Notes under the pieces: model-generated
What the model was told of the DNA's origin: nothing
The model's database searches: none
Seen by the model: only the letters and a program-made list of their open reading frames with translations
Assembly (NCBI RefSeq): GCF_037126175.1
Contig: NZ_CP146986.1
Coordinates: 1,268,501 to 1,332,500 of the forward strand
Length of the DNA: 64,000 nt
Source of the DNA: Pseudomonas sp. RSB 5.4
Lineage (GTDB): Bacteria > Pseudomonadota > Gammaproteobacteria > Pseudomonadales > Pseudomonadaceae
Direction of reading: 5' to 3'
Position numbers and translations under genes: made by a program
Shown: piece after piece, positions 20,852 to 32,039 of the stretch
How positions within the stretch are numbered: the stretch's first letter is position 1
Layout of the letters: the number at the start of each line of letters is the position of its first letter

Positions 20852-21621
20852 AGGAACACCACTTCAAACGGTTGCAGCAGACGATCCAGCACGTACGGCG
20901 CCAATACCGGTTGCAGCCCGGCTTGCGGGTCGCCTTCCAGCTGGCTGGCAAACGCATGCACCGCGTGGCGTTTGCGCGCCACTTGCTCGGGTGACAGCAG
21001 AATCTTGCGCGCGCGCTGCCACGGCACCGAGGCGTCTTCGGGGGAGGCCCAGTGCCAGGTCCATACCGGCAATTCGTGGCAAGTGGCGCCGACCCGCCGC
21101 GCAGCTTCGATACTGGCGCGGCCGGCGGCTTCGTGATCGCAATGGCCGTCCTCGCACCACGTGCTGAACACCACGTCGCCGGGGCGCAGGTGGCGTTCGA
21201 TGAACGCGACCAGCGACGGCTCATCCGCGGCGACCTGGCTATCGCTGAAACCACCGCGCAGCCATTTCATCCGGTGCAGCGGTACGCCGAGGCGGCGCAG
21301 GGCTTCGGCCGATTCCTGCGGCCGCACCACGCTCAGGCGTTCCACCGGCCAGCGCTCGGAACCGGGATGACTGGCACTGCCATCGGTGACCGAGATCAGT
21401 TGCAACTGACGCCCGGCGGCGGCCAGCAACTGCAGCATCCCGCCGCAGCCGAGCACTTCGTCGTCCGGGTGCGGGGCGACGACCACCGCCCGCGCGCCCG
21501 GTGGCACCAGACTGAGGACATCGACGCTGTCCAGCGCCGCCAGGTGCCGGGAGTGTTGCCATTGCAGCAGGGAAGTACCCTGGTGGCCGATGATCGGATC
21601 GGGTTTGTTGGCGGCATTCAT
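20848..21621 (-). CDS. PIG-L family deacetylase (intact active site)
   Basis: A 257-residue LmbE/PIG-L zinc hydrolase. APHPDDEVLGCGG gives the zinc ligands and catalytic base and GHCDHEAAGRAS the second His pair, so activity looks intact. The family removes N-acetyl or similar acyl groups from amino sugars such as GlcNAc-PI or GlcNAc-inositol. No signal peptide, so it acts in the cytoplasm. It overlaps the acyl-CoA dehydrogenase stop by 4 nt and the methyltransferase start by 4 nt. A close paralogue at 18653-19411 has lost two active-site residues. Confidence 0.9.
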   Translation of the reverse strand: MNAANKPDPIIGHQGTSLLQWQHSRHLAALDSVDVLSLVPPGARAVVVAPHPDDEVLGCGGMLQLLAAAGRQLQLISVTDGSASHPGSERWPVERLSVVRPQESAEALRRLGVPLHRMKWLRGGFSDSQVAADEPSLVAFIERHLRPGDVVFSTWCEDGHCDHEAAGRASIEAARRVGATCHELPVWTWHWASPEDASVPWQRARKILLSPEQVARKRHAVHAFASQLEGDPQAGLQPVLAPYVLDRLLQPFEVVFL

Positions 21622-22616
21622 AGCGTCCAGGCCTCCTCGGGGTGTTCGGCGAGCGATTGGCCTAGCGCGGCGAGATCACGCTCGGCATGGCTCTGGCGCA
21701 GGAACACCGGCAGATCAGCGATCAGCCGGGCGAAGTGCCGATCCCTGCAGAACGGCCCGGCACCCAGCGCACGCCCGACGTCGCGCATCGCTTGCTCAGC
21801 CGATTGTTCGACCACTGCGCGGGCACGCCGCGCCAACAGTTCGGCATCGGCCTCGGGATGCGCATCAATGTGCAGGGCACTGAAACGCAGTACATTCGCC
21901 GCCGCGTACAGCGCCGCATCGACCGCCCCGAGATGGGCGAGGGCGTGCGGCTCCTGGCGTTGCGCGCAGTGTTGCCGCAGTGCTTCAGCGATCTGCCGCG
22001 CCGCGCCGTACCAGCACGCGGCAATACCGATCCCGCCTTGCCAGAAGCCCGGACGATTCAGGTAGTCGCCGGGGTTACCGATGGCTTGGGCTTCGGCCGC
22101 GTCGAACAACACTTCGACGCTGCCGGTGGCGCCCATGCCGACCGCTTGCCAGCCCTGATCGGTGATGGTCACGCCCGGTTGATCCAGCGCCACCGCGACC
22201 AGTTGCTGACGATCCTCGGCGTCCCACGCGGTGAGCAGCGCATGGCTGAGCACCGCCGCCCCCGAGCACCAGGCCTTGCGCCCGTCGAGGCGCACCATGT
22301 GCCCGGCCGGTCGCACTTGCACCCGAGCCTGTGGCGGCTCGGCAGCCCACATTCCCCAGGTGCTGCCCGGTGTGGGCGAACCACCGAGTTGTTCGATGAT
22401 CGCCAGTGCGTCGGTGTGGCCTTCGTAGAGTTTGCACAAGCCCAGATCGTGCCCACCGACTTCGGCCAAATGCTGAAAGCGCTCCAGCGTGCGACCGCTG
22501 CCCGGTAACGGCAACCGATCCAGACCGGCCTCGACCAATGCCCGCAGGCAGTGGCCGAGGGCGGCGGTGTCGGGATAATCAGGCGGGCGGCGCGCCAGAT
22601 AATGTTGCAGGTCCAT
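21618..22616 (-). CDS. Acyl-CoA dehydrogenase-like protein
   Basis: A 332-residue protein, shorter than the usual about 380. It shows ACAD features: LGLCKLYEGHTDALAIIEQLGG, TWGMWAAEPPQARVQVRPAGHMVRLDGRKAWCSGA (the central beta-domain F/WCSGA stretch) and a helical C-terminal domain (GFWQGGIGIAACWYGAARQIAEAL...GAVDAALYAAANVLRFSALHID). The standard catalytic Glu could not be placed with confidence. ATG 22616 lies 1 nt after the glgX stop, so the gene is coupled to glycogen debranching; its own stop overlaps PIG-L by 4 nt. It is an unusual partner for sugar enzymes and might act on an acyl group of the same product. Confidence 0.8.
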   Translation of the reverse strand: MDLQHYLARRPPDYPDTAALGHCLRALVEAGLDRLPLPGSGRTLERFQHLAEVGGHDLGLCKLYEGHTDALAIIEQLGGSPTPGSTWGMWAAEPPQARVQVRPAGHMVRLDGRKAWCSGAAVLSHALLTAWDAEDRQQLVAVALDQPGVTITDQGWQAVGMGATGSVEVLFDAAEAQAIGNPGDYLNRPGFWQGGIGIAACWYGAARQIAEALRQHCAQRQEPHALAHLGAVDAALYAAANVLRFSALHIDAHPEADAELLARRARAVVEQSAEQAMRDVGRALGAGPFCRDRHFARLIADLPVFLRQSHAERDLAALGQSLAEHPEEAWTL

Positions 22617-22617
22617 A

Positions 22618-24781
<2,164 letters not shown>

Positions 24782-24837
24782 GATTGCTCCTGCAAAACGG
24801 GTTGGTTCGGATAACGGATCAACTGTGGGCACAGAAT

Positions 24838-24926
24838 CTGTGGTGAGGGGATTTATCCCCGATGGGTCGCGCAGCGGCCCTGCGACTGCTTCGCAGCCGA
24901 TCGGGGATGAATCCCCTCACCACAGA
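24838..24926. repeat. Intergenic inverted repeat, family B variant
   Basis: CTGTGGTGAGGGGATTTATC and GATGAATCCCCTCACCACAG enclose CCCGATGGGTCGCGCAGCGG and a partial complement. It sits between the DUF2934 gene and glgX on the - strand. A second copy is at 37250-37356. Confidence 0.8.
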
Positions 24927-25030
24927 CATCTCTCCCTGACAGGGGTTGTTTGGGGTTTCTTGAGGACGAGTTGGCCCTCGGTGGCGAGCGAACTCGCCAC
25001 ACGGTGATTCAGTTCAATATTCCGGGTGGG

Positions 25031-25351
25031 TCAGTTGGCCGGGGGCTTGCGTGGGGCGCGCGGCTTTTTCTCGGCGGGCGTTTCACCCGGCGGTACGACT
25101 TTGGCGGCGCTCGCCGGTTTGGCTTTGGCCGCCGCCGGAGGCTTCGGCTTGGCCGCCGGGGCCTTGCTGTCGGGGCCTTTGCCGGCGGCTTTGCTGCCAG
25201 CGGCTTTGGGCGACTTCTTCGGCGCCAGAGCCTCGGCTTCGGCCAGTTTGCGCGCCATTTCCCAATGACGCGCTTCATGACCTTCAGGTTTGCCCTCGGA
25301 TTCCCAGATCTGATAGGCAAACTCGCGGATGCGTTTATCGTCGGTACTCAT
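25031..25351 (-). CDS. DUF2934 protein with Lys/Ala/Pro-rich tail
   Basis: A 106-residue protein. Residues 1-40 are a DUF2934 unit (RIREFAYQIWESEGKPEGHEARHWEMARKLAE). The remainder is a low-complexity tail of Lys, Ala and Pro (KKSPKAAGSKAAGKGPDSKAPAAKPKPP), strongly basic and probably disordered, resembling histone-H1-like or nucleic-acid-binding tails. It starts 27 nt after the treY stop with AGGAGC upstream, so it belongs to the glgA-treZ-malQ-treY operon. Function unknown; similar small genes occupy the same place in other Pseudomonas trehalose operons, as far as I recall. Confidence 0.8.
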   Translation of the reverse strand: MSTDDKRIREFAYQIWESEGKPEGHEARHWEMARKLAEAEALAPKKSPKAAGSKAAGKGPDSKAPAAKPKPPAAAKAKPASAAKVVPPGETPAEKKPRAPRKPPAN

Positions 25352-25378
25352 CGCAATGCTCCTGAACTGAACTCGTCG

Positions 25379-28147
25379 TTACGTAAAGAGTTGGATAAAC
25401 AGATTGACCGGGAAATCCCCCAGCGCGGCGCTGACGTTCAGCTCCCTGTTTTTTGTGACTGCGCGGCTGTGAAAAAGTCCCTTCAGGTTTGTGTCAGAGG
25501 CGGCGAACGGTAAAACCACTCGCGTATCGCCCCAGCGCAGCGCATCCACCTGCGGCACGGCACTGTTTTCCAGCAACGTCGCGCAGCGGATCGGCACGAT
25601 CACGATGGCGTAGTCGCCCTCGTGCTCACGGGCGAATGCGAGCACGTTGTGCGCCTGCTCGCCCAGCACCTCCAAGGCCTGATACGTGCCCCGGCGAAAC
25701 AGCTCGGCGTGTTCGGCGCGCAGGTTCAACACCTCGGCGATCAACGCTTGCTTGATGCGCCCGTCACGCCAGTTCGCCAGCAGCTCCGGGAGCGGCGCGT
25801 GTCCGTCCAGAGCTTGCGCGCGCGCGGCGTAATCCACCGGCCGGCGGTTGTCCGGATCGACCAGGCTGAAGTCCCAGAACTCGTTGCCCTGATACAGATC
25901 CGGCACCCCCGGCACGGTCATGCGCAGCAAGGTTTGCGCCAGACTGTTGAGGGCGCCGGCCGCAGCGATGCTGTTGACCGTCTTGCTCAGCGCGGCGCGC
26001 AGCAGCTCGCCTTCTGCACCGGTGAGCAGTCGTTGGGTGAACGTCTGCGCTGCGTTTTCGTAGGCCTCGTTGGGCGCACTCCAGCTGCTTTGCAGCTTGG
26101 CTTCGCGCAGGGCTTTCTGTTGCCACTGCCAGATGCGCTCGGCGTACTCGCTGAAACCTGACTGATCGTCATCACGCAATTGCAGCGGCCAACTGCCCAG
26201 CAGCGCCTGATAAAGGATCAATTCATCGCCGGACGACGGCACTTGATCATCGTCGCGCAACGGCCGGGCGAGGGCGCGCCACAACTCGACCTGCTCGGCG
26301 TACCAGTGGCTGCGTTCGCTGAGAATCGCCAGGCGGGCGCGAGTGTCCTCGCCGCGTTTGTGATCGTGGGTCGCAGTGGCCAGCAGGTTGTCGGGGAACG
26401 CCGCCAGCCGTTGCTGATTGACCGCATGGAAGTCGCTGACCGGCGCGCTGAACTGCTCAGTGTTGTAGCCGACGTCATTGCGCGACAGCAGCACCGCCGA
26501 GCGATACAGCGCGGTGTCTTCCACGGCTTTGGCCGCTGCCGGCGACGTCAGTTGCTGGAAACGTACGCAGGCGTGCTTGAGGATCTTGCGCGAGCGCCCG
26601 CGCGGCTTGTGCCGCCAGGGCGTGCCACCGAGCCAGGCCGCCACGCAGTCGAGCACCGGCCAGTCGCCTTCGCCCAGCGTCTGCCGCGCGCCGTCCATGG
26701 CTTGCTGGAAGAACTGTTCATCCTGCGCCGAGCGACCGAGCGCGCTGATGTAAGTGCGATACACCGGGAAATGCACGATCAGCGCCTGCAACACCCGACG
26801 GATCGCGCCGAGGGTCAGGTCACGGGTCATCAAATCGTCGCGCGCCACTTGCAGCAGCGCCTGGGCAACGCTTTCGCAGTCGCTGGCCAGCGAGCCGTTG
26901 AGGATCTGCTGGCGTGCCAGTTGCGCTTCTTCGATAAATGCCGCCGGGCGCTCGGTGCGCCGTTGCCATAGATCGCCGAGCACGTATTCACCATCGGGAT
27001 CATGTTGCAGCAACGACAGTTGATTCATGAACTCGTAACCGGTGCTGCCATCCACCGCCCAGTCGGTGCGCAGGGTTTCGCCGGCGCCGAGAATCTTCTC
27101 GACGTAGATCGGCAAGTGCCGGCCCGGCGCAAGAAAGTCGAGGCGCCGCCGCAGTTTTCGGCAGTAGCCACGCGGATCGGCGAGGCCGTCGATGTGGTCG
27201 ATGCGCAAACCGTCGACCAGCCCCTCGCTAATCAGCTGGAAGATCTTGCCGTGGGTCGCTTCGAACACGGCCGGACGTTCGACGCGCAAGCCGCCGAGTT
27301 CGTTGATGTCGAAAAAGCGCCGCCAGTTGATGTCATCCGCTGCGGTGCGCCAACTGGCGAGACGGTAGCTTTGGCGCTCGAGCAACTGGTGCAGCTTGTC
27401 GAAGCCTTCTGCGGTGGTGGAGTCGTAATGCGCGAGACTTTCCGTGATCGCGGCGAGGACCTGCGGATCGCTCGCCAGCTCTTTCAGTTCTTCCTTGAGC
27501 GGCATCGCCAACGCATGGGCGTCGGTCTGGTAGCTGAGGGTACTGAAACGATCGGCCAGGGATTTCAGCGCCTCGACTGGTTTTAACAGCTCGCCGTAGT
27601 CATTCGGGCAGATCGGGAAGTGGTGGTCGTAATGCTCGACGTGGAAGCGTCCTTGCTGCGCATCGAAGCGCAATTTCAGCGTGCCTTCCTGCAGGGCGAT
27701 GCCGTAATCGCTGCCAAGAAACGGCAGCAGCAACTGGCCTTCCATCAACGGGTCCGGCGAGTGCCACTGGATGTCGAAGAACTCGCCGTAAGGACTGAGT
27801 CGGCCCCATTCCAGCAGATCGAGCCACCAGGGGTTATCGCTGCCGCCGACGGCCATGTGGTTAGAGACGATGTCGAGGATCAGCCCCATGTTGTGTTCGC
27901 GCAGGGTGCTGACCAGACGCCGCAGCGCCGGCTCGCCGCCGAGCTCCGGGTTGACTTGCGTCGGGTCGACCACGTCGTAGCCGTGCATCGAACCGGCGCG
28001 GGCCGCGAGCAGCGGCGAGGCATAAATGTGGCTGATGCCGAGGCGGGCAAAGTACGGCACCAGCGGCACTGCCTGTTCCAGGGTGAAGCCCTTGTGAAAT
28101 TGCAGGCGCAGGGTCGCGCGCAGTGGCTGGATGAGCGTCTGGTTCAT
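25379..28147 (-). CDS. treY: Malto-oligosyltrehalose synthase TreY
   Basis: A 922-residue GH13 enzyme that turns the reducing end of a malto-oligosaccharide into a terminal trehalosyl unit. Typical features: LRLQFHKGFTLEQAVPLVPYFARLGISHIYASPLLAARAGSMHGYDVVDP at the N terminus, ILDIVSNHMAVGG, the nucleophile in VDGLRIDHIDGLADP, IYVEKILGAGETL, and the C-terminal VPGVPDLYQGNEFWDFSLVDPDNRRPVDY. The start overlaps the malQ stop by 4 nt, which fixes ATG 28147. The next enzyme in the path, TreZ, is encoded two genes upstream in the same operon. Confidence 0.95.
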   Translation of the reverse strand: MNQTLIQPLRATLRLQFHKGFTLEQAVPLVPYFARLGISHIYASPLLAARAGSMHGYDVVDPTQVNPELGGEPALRRLVSTLREHNMGLILDIVSNHMAVGGSDNPWWLDLLEWGRLSPYGEFFDIQWHSPDPLMEGQLLLPFLGSDYGIALQEGTLKLRFDAQQGRFHVEHYDHHFPICPNDYGELLKPVEALKSLADRFSTLSYQTDAHALAMPLKEELKELASDPQVLAAITESLAHYDSTTAEGFDKLHQLLERQSYRLASWRTAADDINWRRFFDINELGGLRVERPAVFEATHGKIFQLISEGLVDGLRIDHIDGLADPRGYCRKLRRRLDFLAPGRHLPIYVEKILGAGETLRTDWAVDGSTGYEFMNQLSLLQHDPDGEYVLGDLWQRRTERPAAFIEEAQLARQQILNGSLASDCESVAQALLQVARDDLMTRDLTLGAIRRVLQALIVHFPVYRTYISALGRSAQDEQFFQQAMDGARQTLGEGDWPVLDCVAAWLGGTPWRHKPRGRSRKILKHACVRFQQLTSPAAAKAVEDTALYRSAVLLSRNDVGYNTEQFSAPVSDFHAVNQQRLAAFPDNLLATATHDHKRGEDTRARLAILSERSHWYAEQVELWRALARPLRDDDQVPSSGDELILYQALLGSWPLQLRDDDQSGFSEYAERIWQWQQKALREAKLQSSWSAPNEAYENAAQTFTQRLLTGAEGELLRAALSKTVNSIAAAGALNSLAQTLLRMTVPGVPDLYQGNEFWDFSLVDPDNRRPVDYAARAQALDGHAPLPELLANWRDGRIKQALIAEVLNLRAEHAELFRRGTYQALEVLGEQAHNVLAFAREHEGDYAIVIVPIRCATLLENSAVPQVDALRWGDTRVVLPFAASDTNLKGLFHSRAVTKNRELNVSAALGDFPVNLFIQLFT

Positions 28148-30222
28148 TGGTCACGCTCGGCAGCTTGCAGGCGGGCGCACGCCAGCAGTTCCAGACGCCG
28201 CGCAGCATCGACGCCATCGAGCAACGCTTCGCTGTTGCCGGGCAAACGCCGCGACCAGTTCGGGTGGCTGTCGATGGTGCCGGGCAGGTTGGCCTGTTCG
28301 TCGATGCCCAGCGCGTCCTCCAGTGGCAGCAGCACCAGCGGCGCGCGGGTATGACCGAGGAAGCGCACGCTGGCATCCACCACTTGATCGGCTTCGTGGG
28401 ACTCTTCGCGAAAGTTCTGCGGGTCCTGACTCAGCGCACCGCGCAGGCCTTCGCGTTCACGCTGACGATGACGGCGCCATTCGATTTCACCGTTGGCATC
28501 GACGAAGCCCAAACGCGAGTTCCAGTCGATGTCGCGTCCATGCCACCAGCCGTTGAGCGTCGGCAGGTCGTGGGTCGTGGTGGTCGCCAGGGCGTTATCC
28601 GGCCAGTCGAGAATCGGTTTGAAACGGGTGTTGTCCTGTTCGAACAGCAGCACACGCATGCCGAGGATCGCCCGCGCACTGAGTTTTTCCCGCAGGCCGT
28701 CGGGCACGGTGCCGAGGTCTTCACCGAGGACAATGGCCTGGTGCCGATGGGATTCGAGGGTCAACAGCCGCAACAGATCGTCAAACGGGTAATACAGATA
28801 AGCGCCATCGGCCGGTGCGGCGCCGTTGGGGATCACCCACAGGCGTTGCAGGCCCATCACATGGTCGATGCGTAGCCCGCCGGCATGGGCGAAGTTGGCG
28901 CGCAACATGTCGATGAAAGCGCGAAAGCCGTTGCGGATCAGGCCTTCGGGGGAGAACGCGGAAATCCCCCAACCCTGACCGGAGCGGTTGAGAATATCCG
29001 GCGGTGCACCGACGGTGAGCGAGGCAAGCAGTTCGTCCTGAAAGCTCCACGCCTGGCTGCCAGCGCCGTCGGCACCGACTGCCAGATCAGCGATCAGGCC
29101 GATGCGCATGCCGGCGCTGCGCGCAGCGGTTTGCGCACGCTCCAGGCAACGATGGATCAGCCATTGGCAAAAGGCGAAGTAGCCGATGCGCTCGGCGTAT
29201 TCTTCGGCAAACGCTTCGAGGGCGGCGCCACGCGGTTCGTGCCAGTGCTCCGGCCACTGCCGCCAGTCGAGGCTTTCGCCACGGTCGGCACGCATTTCCT
29301 GAATGGCTTCGAAGCGGCAGTGATTTTCCAGCGCTTCACCACCGGCATGGCGGAAACTGGCGAAGTCGGCATGCAACGGATGCTCGCCCGCGACGAAGCC
29401 GTCGTACAAGGCTTGCAGCAATTTGTACTTGGCATCGGCGGCGGCCGGCCAATCGATCAGTTTGAGGTCTTCCAGTTGCTTGAATTGCTCGGCCAGACCG
29501 CTGGCGTCGATCGCATCGCGCAACGCCCGTTCGCCAAGGATCGCGCCCGGTGCGGCATACAGGGAATTGAGGAACAGCCGGCTGGACGGCGAATAAGGGC
29601 TGTAGCGCCCGGTATCGGCGCTGAACATCGCATGCAGCGGACTGATCGCCAGTGCCTCGGCACCGCGCTCGCCGGCCACCCGGGCCAGCTCTTCCAGCGC
29701 CTGAGTGTCGCCGAAACCGCCGTCGCCGGGGCGGCGCAGACCGTACAGTTGCGCGCTCAGGCCCCACACACGGGGGATCGGGTTGTCCACCGCATCGCCA
29801 ACGCTGAAGCAACGCTCCGGCGCTACGGCGAGGGTGAAATACTGATCGGCGATGTGCACCTGCTGATAGCCGACCGGGATCAACCCCGGCAATTTGGCTT
29901 CGGCGTCGAGTTTGAGGTTCAGCCGCGAACCGTCTTCCAGATGGATTTCGCACGGGGTTTCAGGTTCGAAGTAGCGGGCCAGATCAACGCGGACGCCGAC
30001 GTCTGCGGTCAGCAGGGGTGGCAGGTGGCGATCCTGCTGCACCTGTTGCAGCTGCAGCAGGCTGGCGTCGATTTCCTGGGCGGTATTGGCCGGATGGCCC
30101 AGGCCGGTGAGGACATTGCGCAGTACCGCCGGGGCGACTTTCTGCGGACGGCCGTTGGCGTCGATCCAGTCGACGGCAAGGCCGGCGCGGCTTGCGAGTA
30201 TTTCCAGTTGCGCATCGCTCAT
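28144..30222 (-). CDS. malQ: 4-alpha-glucanotransferase MalQ
   Basis: A 692-residue GH77 enzyme that shuffles malto-oligosaccharide lengths. Evidence: VWGLSAQLYGLRRPGDGGFGDTQALEELA (substrate loop), YSPYSPSSRLFLNSLYAAP, LRIDHVMGLQRLWVIP with the nucleophile Asp, LGEDLGTVPDGLREKL with the acid/base Glu, and ATTTTHDLPTLNGWW. The N-terminal domain before about residue 140 is the bacterial MalQ extension. The true start is ATG 30222, which overlaps the treZ stop by 4 nt; the open frame above it is the treZ gene in another frame. It can supply chains of useful length to TreY and GlgX. Confidence 0.94.
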   Translation of the reverse strand: MSDAQLEILASRAGLAVDWIDANGRPQKVAPAVLRNVLTGLGHPANTAQEIDASLLQLQQVQQDRHLPPLLTADVGVRVDLARYFEPETPCEIHLEDGSRLNLKLDAEAKLPGLIPVGYQQVHIADQYFTLAVAPERCFSVGDAVDNPIPRVWGLSAQLYGLRRPGDGGFGDTQALEELARVAGERGAEALAISPLHAMFSADTGRYSPYSPSSRLFLNSLYAAPGAILGERALRDAIDASGLAEQFKQLEDLKLIDWPAAADAKYKLLQALYDGFVAGEHPLHADFASFRHAGGEALENHCRFEAIQEMRADRGESLDWRQWPEHWHEPRGAALEAFAEEYAERIGYFAFCQWLIHRCLERAQTAARSAGMRIGLIADLAVGADGAGSQAWSFQDELLASLTVGAPPDILNRSGQGWGISAFSPEGLIRNGFRAFIDMLRANFAHAGGLRIDHVMGLQRLWVIPNGAAPADGAYLYYPFDDLLRLLTLESHRHQAIVLGEDLGTVPDGLREKLSARAILGMRVLLFEQDNTRFKPILDWPDNALATTTTHDLPTLNGWWHGRDIDWNSRLGFVDANGEIEWRRHRQREREGLRGALSQDPQNFREESHEADQVVDASVRFLGHTRAPLVLLPLEDALGIDEQANLPGTIDSHPNWSRRLPGNSEALLDGVDAARRLELLACARLQAAERDQ

Positions 30223-32021
30223 AGGCGCTCTCCATCCAGAGGTTGCAAGGGGGTTGCGGCCGTGAGGCTGACAATTGCGCAATACGGGGCGAGGATGCCC
30301 GGTTCCGACAGATCGTCTGCAGGCGGCTGCTGAAACAACCACACGGCGTCGGTCTGTGCAGGGTTGACCACTGGCGTATCGCTGAGGTTCAGGTCAATTC
30401 GCAGCTGACTGCCATCGCCCAGGCGCCAGCGCGCAGTGACCGCGCCGAAGCCGAGCATGTGCGCGCCCAGCGCCTGGGTGCCGGACAGATTGGGAATGAT
30501 GTAGCGGTGGCGCAATTGCAGCAGTTGCCGGTACAACGCGAGGGTTTCCTGCTGTTTTGCGGTGCCGCTGCCAATCAGTCGGGGCTGCGAGGCGTGGAAG
30601 GTCTCCTCGGCATTCGGGTCGGGGATCTGCTCGCGTTTATGCGGATCGGTAAACGCGGCGAACCCGGAAAACTCGTTGCGACGTCCTTCGCGCACCAATT
30701 CGGCGAGTTCGCCGTGGTGGCTGGTGAAGAACAGGAACGGTTGCTCGGCGGCGTATTCATCGCCCATGAACATCAGCGGGATCATCGGCGATAGCAGCAA
30801 CAGCACCGTGGCAGCCCGCAGTGCCCGTGGATCGGCGAGGTGATGCAGGCGCTCACCGAAGGCACGGTTGCCAATCTGGTCGTGATTCTGCAGGAACAGC
30901 ACGAAAGCGGTGGAGGGCAGGTGTTCGCTCGGTTCGCCCCGGGGTTCGCCGTGGCGGGTGATATGGCCCTGGAACACGAAACCCTGGCTCAGACAGCGCG
31001 TCAGTTGTTCCGTAGGTTGCAGCGCGTAGTCGGCGTAATAGGCGTCGGTTTCGCCGGTCAGCAGCACATGCAAGGCATTGTGGCCGTCATCGTTCCATTG
31101 CGCGTCGTAGTCGTATTCGAGCAGGCTCGACTGGTTGAGCTCGTTCTCCACGGTCAGCCAGACGTGGCGAGCCGGATCAGTCTGCTGACGAATACGCTGG
31201 GCGAGTTCGGGTAGGAAGTCCGGACTTTCTATCGCATGCACCGCGTCCAGACGCAGGCCATCGAAGCGATATTCAAACAGCCACATCAGCGCGTTTTCGA
31301 TGAAGAACTCGCGAACTTCATCGCGGCGAAAATCGATTGCCGCGCCCCATGGGGTCTGTTTGTCTTCGCGGAAAAAGCCCTTGGCGTAGCGGCCAAGGAA
31401 ATTGCCGTCGGGGCCGAAGTGGTTGTAGACCACGTCGAGAATCACTGCCAGACCATGGCCGTGGGCGCTGTCGATCAGGTGCTTGAGCTGTTCCGGGGTG
31501 CCATAGGAGGCTTGCGGAGCGAAGGGCAACACGCCGTCGTAGCCCCAGTTGCGGGTGCCGGGGAATTGCGCCAGCGGCATCAATTCGATAGCGGTGATGC
31601 CCAGTTCGGCGAGGCGCGCCAGATGCTGTTCGACTTCGGCAAAGCCGCCGAGTGCGCCGACGTGCAACTCGTAAATCACCGCTTCGCTCCACGGCCGACC
31701 ATTCCAGGTGGTGTGGCGCCATTGATAGGCCAGCGGATCGACCACCACGCTGTAGCGGTCAATGTCGCCGTCCTGAGCACGGGAGGCCGGGTCGGGCACC
31801 TCCAGTTCGCCATCGATGTTGAAGCGGTAACGGGTGCCCGCCGGGCACCGGGTCTTGATCACGAACCAGCCATCGGTCTGCGGCAACATCGGCAGCGACT
31901 GGCCATTTTCAAGTTCGACACTGACGTAAAACGCATCCGGTGCCCACAGCGCAAACTGAGTGTGTTCGGCGTCCTGCATGATCGCGCCGTGGGGCCAGTT
32001 TTCTTGGGTCCGTAACGGCAT
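30219..32021 (-). CDS. treZ: Malto-oligosyltrehalose trehalohydrolase TreZ
   Basis: A 600-residue GH13 enzyme that cuts trehalose off maltooligosyl trehalose. It has an N-terminal CBM48-like domain (TQFALWAPDAFYVSVELENG), WSEAVIYELHVGALGGF, IELMPLAQFPGTRNWGYDGVLPFAPQASYG, VILDVVYNHFGPDGNFL, the nucleophile in FDGLRLDAVHAIES, WLTVENELNQSSLLEYDYDAQWNDDGHNALH with the general acid, and LQNHDQIGNRAFGERL. ACGGAGC precedes ATG 32021. It starts 18 nt after the glgA stop and overlaps malQ by 4 nt. It pairs with TreY. Confidence 0.95.
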   Translation of the reverse strand: MPLRTQENWPHGAIMQDAEHTQFALWAPDAFYVSVELENGQSLPMLPQTDGWFVIKTRCPAGTRYRFNIDGELEVPDPASRAQDGDIDRYSVVVDPLAYQWRHTTWNGRPWSEAVIYELHVGALGGFAEVEQHLARLAELGITAIELMPLAQFPGTRNWGYDGVLPFAPQASYGTPEQLKHLIDSAHGHGLAVILDVVYNHFGPDGNFLGRYAKGFFREDKQTPWGAAIDFRRDEVREFFIENALMWLFEYRFDGLRLDAVHAIESPDFLPELAQRIRQQTDPARHVWLTVENELNQSSLLEYDYDAQWNDDGHNALHVLLTGETDAYYADYALQPTEQLTRCLSQGFVFQGHITRHGEPRGEPSEHLPSTAFVLFLQNHDQIGNRAFGERLHHLADPRALRAATVLLLLSPMIPLMFMGDEYAAEQPFLFFTSHHGELAELVREGRRNEFSGFAAFTDPHKREQIPDPNAEETFHASQPRLIGSGTAKQQETLALYRQLLQLRHRYIIPNLSGTQALGAHMLGFGAVTARWRLGDGSQLRIDLNLSDTPVVNPAQTDAVWLFQQPPADDLSEPGILAPYCAIVSLTAATPLQPLDGERL

Positions 32022-32039
32022 CGTGAAAAGCTCCGTGAG

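Noticed and set aside
24838..24926. Repeated palindromes as a CRISPR array or attachment site
   Set aside because: Copies are single, dispersed, palindromic and differ in spacing, with no regular spacer series and no cas or integrase gene.
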